Assembly: GCA_033807695.1 (NCBI GenBank)
Contig: CM066300.1
Span: forward strand, 3,782,001-3,846,000
Reading direction: 5' to 3'
DNA from: Daedaleopsis sinensis
Lineage: Eukaryota > Basidiomycota > Agaricomycetes > Polyporales > Polyporaceae
DNA: 64,000 nucleotides
The number at the start of each line of letters is the position of its first letter. The first letter of the stretch is position 1. Of the stretch, positions 56,426 to 64,000 are shown one piece after another. The notes under the pieces were generated by a model. It ran no database searches, was not told the DNA's origin, and saw nothing but the letters and a program-made list of their open reading frames with translations. The translations under genes were made by a program, and so were the position numbers.

Positions 56426-58878
56426 ATGCTCGTCCGAGCTCTAGCGCATCCAGGTGCTTCCCTCAAGCACGCTATAGGTCGGAAGCTGCAGACATTCTCG
56501 GCACTGAGACATGCAGAGCTCCTCAATCAAATGCCTAGGTCTAAGAACATCCGGAGTCGCATCCAGGTGTGCCTTCCTCAGGAATTGTCATACATACACT
56601 CGCGGGCATCGTGCTCAACTCGGATCAGGACAAAATTGCCGCAGTGGAGGCTGAGCGCGGGGTTTCGCCCCACCTCATCGACTCTTTTAGCCGGCAGCAC
56701 AATTACCTTCGTATCTCCCTCACGGAACGGTGTAATCTCCGGTGTGCGTACCCGTTTCACTGAATTCACCATTGTGCGCCGCCATACGATCAGTACCACC
56801 CGCCTTTCGGTGATGGACGGCCAAGCTGACCTGCTATACCTTAGGTTTCTACTGCATGCCGGGCGAAGGAGTGGAGCTATCTCCGGCGGAACATATTCTC
56901 TCCGACGATGAAGTTATTCGACTTGCAACCCTGTTCGTCAAGAGTGGCGTCACAAAAATACGCCTGACCGGCGGTGAGCCGACCGTGAGGAAGGGCATCG
57001 TCGATATTGTGGGTACGTAACTCTCGTTGTTCATACCGTGTGGCTGCTGCCGCCACCCGTCCATGTCGGAGCCAACTTAAAATGTTTCTGATAGGACGTC
57101 TGCATGCGCTACGACAGTTCGGCCTGCAGTCTATTGGTATGACCTCCAACGGCATTGCGCTGCATAGGAAGCTTCCTGCACTGGTCCACAATGGACTTAC
57201 GCACCTCAATATAAGGTTTGCACCGCACCGCATGTCGCTTCGTCGTGATTAACAACGTCCCTAGTCTGGATACCCTCGACCCTTTCAAGTTCGAGATTAT
57301 GACTCGTCGGATGGGCCACGATGCCGTGTTGCGGTCACTGCATGCGGCCCTAGCTTCTCCGGAACTTCAGTCTGTGAAACTGAACGTTGTGGTTGTAAAA
57401 GGGTTGAACGATCATGAAGTCCTGGAGTTCGTGGACATGACCAAGAACCGCAGACTATCCGTGCGGTTCATTGAATTTATGCCCTTCACAGGTATTCACA
57501 ACTTGCATTGTCATTTGGATCAGCCTAATTGCTTTATGCTGACGCAGGAAATAAATGGGACAAGGCGAAAATGGTACCGTCTTCGGAATTGTTAGGTCGC
57601 ATTCAAGCACGTTATCCTGAGCTGCGCAAGGGGGCCGATGAGTTGAATGACACTGCCCGTTCCTACATCATACCAGGACATCTGGGGAGTTTTGGATTCA
57701 TCAGCAGCATGTCCGACCACTTCTGCGGCTCGTGCAATAGACTGAGGCTGACAGCAGATGGACAAATTAAGGTATGTCTCCCCTTGTTCGTAAAGAGTTA
57801 GCATTTCCCCGGGCTTAGACCATCCGTATTTCGTTAGGTCTGTCTCTTTGACGCTAAGGAGATATCACTCCGCGACGAAATGCGCGCTGGGGCAGACGAC
57901 GATACCCTCCTGTCAACCATAGGGAGAGCAGTCCTTGGCAAGCAGGAAAAACATGCGGGCATGGAGGATATCGACGTCGTCACAAATCGACCTATGATTC
58001 TTATCGGCGGTTGAGTATTTCTACTGTGGCATGTTCGTACAAGATATCTCGATCCTGATTCCTGCACCCCTGATTCCTTCCTCCGTCGAATAGGTGTGCA
58101 TCGCCTCGCCCAACCCCGGTCAATACAACGCTCACCGAGATCCCGATCGCACTTCGCGTTCCCGGCGGAGCACGCCCACCCCACGGCGGTACGATGTTAC
58201 AGTACGACCTCCGATGCCGACACCGCTCTTCGACCTCGCCTTACGCACATAGATGACTCAGGCCGAGCCTCCATGGTGGACGTAGCGCTCAAGGAACCCA
58301 CTCGTCGCATCGCAACCGCGTCGGGACGCATCATCATCTCGAAAATTGCGTATGACCTTGTCGCTGGCGAAGGGGCTGAGGAGGCGGATTGCGATCCACC
58401 TGCAGACGCTGTGTCGGCTTCGCTCCGAAAAGCGAAGGAGAAGGCCCGATCGAAGGGAGACGTCCTCACCGTTGCGCAACTAGCTGGCATCATGGGCTGC
58501 AAGCGCACGGCGGATCTTATACCACTTTGCCACCCCCTGCCACTTTCGCACGTCGCGGTGACGCTGCACCCTGAAGTGGCACCGACCCGGGCCGCTTCCG
58601 ACGCGCCAAAGGAAGCCTTGGTCGAGGGCACGAGGTCCGACATCGGGCTTGAGCAAACGAGTCAGGGCCTTTCGTACAGCATCGTTTGTCGGGCTACGGT
58701 CTCGTGCGAGGGGAAAACCGGTGTGGAGATGGAAGCCTTGACTGCGGTATCTGTTGCCCTATTGACAGTGTGGGACATGCTCAAGGCCGTCGCCGGGAAG
58801 GAGATGGTCATCGGGGAAGTTCTCGTGGAGCATAAGGCAGGCGGTAGGAGCGGCAGCTTCGTGCGTTCGCATCGGTAG
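56426..58878 (+). CDS. cnxABC: molybdenum cofactor biosynthesis MoaA-MoaC fusion (MOCS1/cnxABC)
   Basis: Eight exons (56426-56566, 56629-56743, 56845-57012, 57095-57215, 57265-57491, 57548-57771, 57838-58009, 58094-58878) give 650 residues. After a leader ([20 protein letters not shown]) comes MoaA: radical-SAM site [14 protein letters not shown] (C-x3-C-x2-C), [64 protein letters not shown], and the C-terminal cluster segment [20 protein letters not shown] with VCLFDAKE, ending PMILIGG at residues 389-390. The spliced gene continues with an Arg/Ser-rich linker into Moa[76 protein letters not shown] and [10 protein letters not shown]. Together they convert GTP to cyclic pyranopterin monophosphate. 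See the finding on intron 58010-58093. Confidence 0.93.
58010..58093 (+). promoter_or_regulatory. MOCS1 domain-junction intron with an immediate in-frame stop
   Basis: An 84-nt GT-AG intron at the MoaA/MoaC boundary. If retained, codon 390 becomes GGT and the next codon is TGA, so the product is a 390-residue MoaA ending Gly-Gly. If spliced, the frame continues into MoaC. Its placement suggests alternative splicing with a purpose; transcripts are not available to me. Confidence 0.55.
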
Positions 58879-61056
58879 CGGAAGCAGGGAGGCGATACGC
58901 TATGTCTGGATATGTGTTGACCAGTGCCGTAGAATGGTGATTGCAGGAGTTCTTGGATACTTGGCGACAGACCCTGGTCGGCGTGTTCCTAGGACGATCC
59001 TCGATTGGAAGAGACCAGAAGTTGTGTGGATTCCTAGCCCTGGACCGGCCATCCTTGAAACTTCATTTCAAGGGTAGAAGGCCCGTGACTGAAGCCTATC
59101 ACGCCGCCAACTAATTCTAGGTGCCGAGGGATTCCCGTCGGGGATGCTATCCCTCTGGGAAGGGTGCAAGCTCAAGTTGCAAGCCACCGAGGTACGCACT
59201 CGTTGTGACAGATTAAATCTTCTTGATCATAAGGGACTCGTGGCCACATTCTATGCGCATACTCTCACGCAAGCTGTCACTAAGTCAATATGTGCTGCCA
59301 ACGTAGGTGCGGACCCCACTGATCGTTTGCGTTAGTACAACGCTAACTCAACTTAAATGCCGGGAGGGCCGCTTCAACTGATTTTACCACTGCGTCCGCC
59401 TAGATTGATAGGACCCCCCTGTTTATAGTGGAGGCCTAGTGTTGCCGATGTCAAGCTACTATGCCATAGCTGAGAATGCAAGCACCCGAGGATGTGAACA
59501 TTCCACTCTACTTACTTTGCATCGGGACCGGTTACGGGATTGTGACATTGTCCACGAACCCACCACTGTCAGTGGTAGAGCAATTATGCAGGACATCGAA
59601 CGGCGGAGCTTGGGTGTGCAATTCAATAAGGTTCCTCCCCCCCTGGTCTTCGGACGCGAACCTGACATCCTATGCCCAGCCAAACGTACCCACGGAGAAG
59701 AGTGCACTCTGCTTCCGCCGAAATGCGCCCAACCTGATGGACAAGCTGTCAGTATTGCTAGTGGATGACGCACTCAACTGAGTCCGCAAGCATCTTCATA
59801 GGGTCGTTCGCTGCTCTGCTGTTCAATATTCATTCGCTGGTGCAGGGTCGACAGGGAACCGCTTGCGGAGACGACGCGCAGGATGCGAACAAACCACCTC
59901 GGATGGCCATGCTCCCCTCCGAGTCCGTGATATCCGACCTTCCCTTCCCTGCGTCCTCCCCCGCCTTCCGAGCCTCCGTCGTGAGCCGAAGAAGGTCGAT
60001 CGGCTGCAGCGACACGGCGACAGGCTCGAGCTGTGATGCCGTTTGAGAGTGCCAGGCGTGCGCACGACATCATGCATCACGAGAAGCTCGAGAAGGGCGC
60101 AGAGCCGCCGGGATGGCCGCTTCCTGGCGCCCGCGGACAGAGGCTGACGGAGGTCCGCACCCGTGCCCACACGCACGGCCGGCGTTGCTCGCGACGCACT
60201 GCGCATTCGTAATGTGCGGTCGCCCTTCTTCTAGCCTCGGGCCTACCGTCGCCTTCGCGGACGCATCGGGCGGGCTCCGGCCTCGCGCTGTCGCCCACGT
60301 CCAAGGGTCCCCGTGCCGGGCACGTCCAGTGCGCAGATGAAGAAGCCTGATGCATCATGCGACGGCCTCCCGAGCTCTCAATCTCCAATCTCGCGTCGAG
60401 AGGCACTGCCCAGCCATCGCGCGGCCGCACGTATGAAATACGGTCTGTTTGCCCTCCTCTCGACGCGTCAGGCTGTCGCGGTGCCCGCGGCGGGTGCGTA
60501 ATGTGGCCGGCGCCGAGTCTCGCGATGCATGTTGCTGCTCGCTCAGGCATAACGTCGGAAATAGTCCGACAGATCGAGGCGTCCGTCGTGGTTGGTGGGA
60601 AGGCCGTCAGGATGGCCCTCGAGCCCCCAGCCGGTCAGGCACCGACTGGCAGTTGGCAGGCACGCATATGGGTGCAGGGTCACCTTGTATTCACGGTGAT
60701 GGCGCTGGAGCAAGAGCGGATGGCTCTCTCGCACGCAGTCCAATTCCAGCCGGATCCAGGTATAGCCCAAGCTAAGTCCTGCAAGGTCACGCAAGGCTGT
60801 GTGTTTCAATAATGGATCGTCATGATGCTATTAAGAGTATTACGGGTGACAATTGAGAGTAAGGCGAGTGGGTTCCGTAATAAGTGGACGTGGTGACGAA
60901 TACTAGTCGACTAGGGATATAAATACTTAGAAGTTAGTAGTTCTAAGGATACAATTGTGAGTATCGTAACGAACAGTGGAGTCAAGAGTTCAGATGGGTG
61001 GAGAAGGGAGATTAGACCTGTTATTAATACAGTATTTCCTTGACTTTCTTGGCGCT
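58879..61056. other. 2.2-kb convergent gap, no convincing gene
   Basis: Between the MOCS1 and GNAT stop codons. A plus-strand frame at 59448-59768 (starting MSSYYAIAENASTRG, about 106 codons) is open but has no recognisable domain and overlaps an equal minus-strand frame. 59850-60550 is GC-rich with frames in all phases. 60810-60990 is AT-rich and contains a TATAAATA at about 60918. I call no gene. Degenerate sequence or long untranslated regions are both possible. Confidence 0.4.
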
Positions 61057-62271
61057 TCACCAGTGTCCCCTGTCCGCTCCGACGAAGCCAAGCTCCAGGG
61101 AGTCTTCAACAGCGTCTGGCTTGGGTTTGCCGCACAGGCCGGCGTATCCGACCCGGTCGTAGACGCGCTGGGCGCTGTTTTCGTGGCCGACATAGAGCAC
61201 GACCGATTCTTTTCCGTACTGGAAGAGCAGTCTAGAAGGTGGGTTCGGTCAGCACCGGACTGGGTGCACAAGCATTTCCGGCGACTGCACTCACTGAGCG
61301 GTGACTTCGCGGACCAAGAACTCCGCGCAGCCTCTCCGTCGCCATCGAGGGGTCGTGTACACCTTCGTGATCGCGGAGACACGATGGCTGTTCCGCGTTA
61401 CGGCGCAGATGGTGGTAATATCCCCGGAGGCGTCATAGACCCACACGAGCCCCTTTGAGATGAGTTCGTGCGCCTCGTGCCGGGCGCGCTCGATGCTCAG
61501 GGGGAAGTAGACCTGGCCCCATGATTCCCGATGGTCAGCTAGAGACGTTGCATAGGGACTAGGGACACTCACGGAATCGTCAGCGAACTCCTTGCACAGT
61601 TGCGCGACTGCTTCCTTGTCCGCCATGCTGGCTTTCCGCAGCCGGTGCCCTTCAGGGAGCGCGGTGTCACCCTTGTGCCACGTCTGCGCGGTGCAATAGG
61701 AGAACAGGGCCGCGTAGAAGGGCTCGGGCTCGACGACAAAGCCGGTCATCTGGGTCCACGTGCGCGCAAACGTCTTGACGAGGGTGGTCAGGCCGAAAAC
61801 GGAGAAGACGCGCTCGGGGGGGACACAGCAGCTGAGGTACTCTGCGACCTGCTGAACGCGAGGTGCGAGCCAAGCAGACGAAGCCGCGGAGGATCGTTGG
61901 GGCGTCCAAAGGAAGATTGGATAGTCGCCGAGGGACCAGTTGACGCAGGCGAGTACGAGATCGAGCGTCGCCGGGGATGACGGAGAAGAGACCGTCCATA
62001 CCGTCAGCCAGAACGCGTCAGTTGTCGCGCGGGGGGTGGTGTAATCGGCGTTGACGGACGCAAAACGCGCATCGACGTCCTCGTCGGACATGAACTCGAA
62101 CCCGCTAAGCGCGTTTTCGGCACCGACACGCTTGAGCGCGTGTGCGAGGACGATGTTGGATGATGCCTCATGACGTCGAAGGACGGGGTAGGTGAAGGAG
62201 AGGAAGTCGTCCGCACTGTGGTGTTGCATGACGAAGGTTTGGCGGGATGTGGACGCGTTCAGGCCGGGCAT
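61057..62271 (-). CDS. GNAT-family N-acetyltransferase
   Basis: Exons 62271-61573, 61512-61295 and 61231-61057 give 363 residues. The N-terminal half (MPGLNASTSRQTFVMQHHSA, with DFLSFTYPVLRRHEASSNI) is a fungal-specific domain. The C-terminal GNAT core runs LRKASMADKEAVAQLCKEFA, then LSIERARHEAHELISKGLVW and VYDASGDITTICAVTRNS. VSAITKVYTTPRWRRRGCAE is the acetyl-CoA loop, V-Y-T-x-P-x-x-R-x-x-G-x-A. VVLYVGHENSAQRVYDRVGY follows (beta6/alpha4, N-x-x-x-x-x-Y-x-x-x-G-Y). The last join (VTAQ-LLFQYGKES) is required because the unspliced frame loses the domain. The first intron (61572-61513) is a multiple of three and open, so retention would only insert 20 residues. Substrate unknown. Confidence 0.83.
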
Positions 62272-63726
62272 GATGAGCGAGCTGCTGGGGTATAGAGTCA
62301 GGCTGTGACGCAGAGGCTGCCGTGTTATAAGCAACACGTACTGGGGGCGAGCGGGGCAGGGGAGGAGGCGGAGACCGGAGACCGAAGGGCGAGGACCGCT
62401 GTGAGTTGTGGCTGTTGAGGAGTCATGGCGAACCTCTTATATGTCGGAGACAGGTTGCGGACAGCCATGGCAGGAAATAGACGGGAAGTGACTGTAGACT
62501 GGCATAATGAGGTTAGAATCCGAGCGCCAACGGGGTTAGCAGTCGCATCTGGATGGGGTGACGGAGTGGCATAGGGTATCGGACATGATCTCATCCGCCG
62601 GATATCTGACCGCCGGGGACATTTGAGAATACAAGAGAGGGCGAAAATGAATGAATAATGCTCACCGTAGTAGGTGCTCCGGCCGCGCTAGTCGAAAATT
62701 GCGAGCGCGCGCCTGGGGCGGACAGGATCATTGGTCATGACTATGCCATCCCAGGCATCGTACGCTGCTCGAGGGCCTTCGTTGATTTTGGATACCGGCC
62801 GAGAAGACAGAAGGCTACAGAAGGGTTGGCTCGAGCTAGGCCGCAACCGGTTACATAAACAGTCAATCTTGCAAGAGCACGGGCTGACACCTCCACACGG
62901 GTGCTTCGTTCATCTGTCCGGACGGTACGTGCTCGCGCGAGGAGAAGTCATGCGTGGCCCCGAGGGAGGCACCGCCCGCGCTCGGGGACGGCGGACGCTC
63001 GTTGGGCAATATCTGTTAGTGTCCACAGGGCGATGCGGACGAGAAAGGCGAGATGGGGAGGCGGCGAGATGGGCGAGATGAGTGCAGGTCGAGAGGCGGA
63101 TAATGGGCGTCTGGGGTTGTGGCAGTGGGAGCTGGATCTCCGCGTGCTCGCCCGACGAGTTTCAGCCCGCACCGACGACAGACCCGACCGCGGGGCGCAC
63201 TCCCTCACCGCTCCCAGCCGCTCTCAGCCGCCCTCTCCTCGTGCCCTGATCCCCCAACAGCCCCGGCTTCATCATATAAACCGGCCCCGGCATCTGCCTG
63301 CCACATATCCTTGTGTACGTTTACAATTAATATTCATCCCATCTCCGGAGTAGCCATCACTCTCCCAAGCAGCCCGCCGCTGGTCCGCCGGCCTCGACTC
63401 TTGATTCAACAATACTGGACGACAATCCGGCTCCCACCTCCACCTCGTTGCAATAATTTGACTCAGCAATGGTCACGGCTCCAGGGCCTTTAGTTCATGC
63501 CCTGACTGAGTGGCCATCGCTGCTGCGGACCGAGGACATGTCCATGAAACCCTGAACCAACCAAGCGGTGCATGGTCATGTCCGCCACACGCAGGCGTAT
63601 GTTGGCCAAACTGTCATCGCACGCCGTCGTTCTCAGGGGGCCGTCCTGCACCCGGGGATGTGTCGCGCACCCCACGAGCGGCCTCGGCGCTGTGCCAGAA
63701 TAATCTAGTCCGCAGCGCTGAAGCTA
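62272..63726. other. 1.5-kb upstream region, no gene seen
   Basis: Upstream of the GNAT gene. Many overlapping frames, none with domain content or splice support. A TATAAA at 63275-63280 (plus strand) could serve a rightward gene. Confidence 0.35.
63275..63280 (+). promoter_or_regulatory. candidate TATA box for a rightward gene
   Basis: CATATAAACCGG with a TATAAA core in otherwise GC-rich DNA, followed by mixed leader-like sequence. The first start codon with a long frame is 63727, about 450 bp away. Weak evidence. Confidence 0.25.
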
Positions 63727-64000
63727 TGTCTGTTCACCGGGCTGGAGCCCTTGCTCGTGCCTCTTTCGTCCAGGAGCTGACATCCCTTGTTACGTGGGTG
63801 AATGTTGGTGAAGATCGTGTAGCACTCTCCACTGCGCCCGAATTTTCCGTTTTCTGGGTTGACTGCTGTCGTGGAATTGTTTGCTGTCCCTTGGCTTGGT
63901 CTCGACGTATGTATTGCCCATCCGGCCGGGCTCGGACTGGAGATTTCAACTGGTACGTACCGCTTTCGGAAACTCGGCTCGAACTAATGATGACTTATGA
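63727..64000 (+). CDS. possible 5' end of an unidentified gene at the window edge
   Basis: ATG at 63727 opens a frame (MSVHRAGALARASFVQELTS, then LVTWVNVGEDRVALSTAPEF and SVFWVDCC) that stays open to the window end. GTATGT donor-like sites occur at about 63908 (after TCTCGAC) and GTACGT at about 63953 (after CAACTG), either of which could end a first exon. No domain is recognisable in the 60-75 residues available. It may be a chance frame. Confidence 0.25.

Noticed and set aside
59448..59768. 106-codon plus-strand frame starting MSSYYAIAENAS
   Set aside because: No domain, and an equally long minus-strand frame overlaps it; not enough to call a gene.
60976..61458. Plus-strand frame of 160 codons preceded by a TATAAATA
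   Set aside because: It is antisense to the GNAT exons, whose protein has clear domain motifs and correct splice sites.

Overview
This window is nuclear DNA of a filamentous basidiomycete, most likely an Agaricomycete. The signs are GC-moderate DNA, genes 0.3-1.3 kb apart on both strands, and many short introns (mostly 45-85 nt) with GTRNGT donors and YAG acceptors. Protein content is also fungal: Msi1/Hat2, Atp23, RAMP4, a mitochondrial NIPSNAP, a tomosyn/Sro7 homologue, a fused MoaA-MoaC, a Kre9-like cell-surface protein and an Agaricomycete-type 7TM protein. I found no rRNA, convincing tRNA, CRISPR array, insertion sequence or intact transposon. Almost every gene had to be assembled across introns by hand. 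Junctions given were read from the sequence and checked for frame, but transcripts are needed to confirm them.

Layout. 1-3 kb: 5' end of DOP1 (minus), an INO80 Ies4-like protein (minus) and ATP synthase subunit e (plus). 3.5-10.2 kb: histone chaperone Msi1/Hat2/RBBP4 (plus), RAMP4 (minus), the 25S rRNA methyltransferase Bmt5 (plus), a peroxisomal enoyl-CoA hydratase (plus) and Atp23 (plus). 10.7-18.2 kb: a GPI-type Ser/Thr-rich surface protein (plus), a seven-helix receptor-like protein (minus) and a 1205-residue unknown protein (plus). 18.7-22.2 kb: isocitrate lyase (minus) and a polytopic membrane protein (minus). 22.8-30.2 kb: a long Lgl/Sro7 gene (plus), a mitochondrial SnoaL-like protein (minus) and a RING-H2 ubiquitin ligase (minus). 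30.5-38.6 kb: a membrane aldehyde dehydrogenase of the Msc7 type (plus), a secreted RNase T2 (plus) and an F-box protein (minus). 40.8-51.7 kb: a DUF89/ARMT1 phosphatase (plus), a short-chain dehydrogenase (plus), UTP13/TBL3 (minus) and a forkhead factor (minus). 52.5-62.3 kb: NIPSNAP (minus) divergent from a membrane glycosyltransferase-like protein (plus), the molybdenum-cofactor gene MOCS1/cnxABC (plus) and a GNAT acetyltransferase (minus). Three stretches are gene-poor: 38.6-40.8, 58.9-61.0 and 62.3-64.0 kb.

This is a housekeeping neighbourhood rather than a pathway cluster. Adjacent genes serve chromatin, ribosome biogenesis (Bmt5, Utp13), mitochondria (subunit e, Atp23, NIPSNAP, SnoaL-like), peroxisome/glyoxylate metabolism (enoyl-CoA hydratase, isocitrate lyase), secretion (Sro7, RAMP4, DOP1) and cofactor synthesis. 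The most interesting point is the MoaA-MoaC gene. The intron at the domain junction would, if retained, end MoaA exactly at its essential Gly-Gly terminus. If spliced, it makes the fusion. This gives one gene a possible switch between free MoaA and the fused protein.
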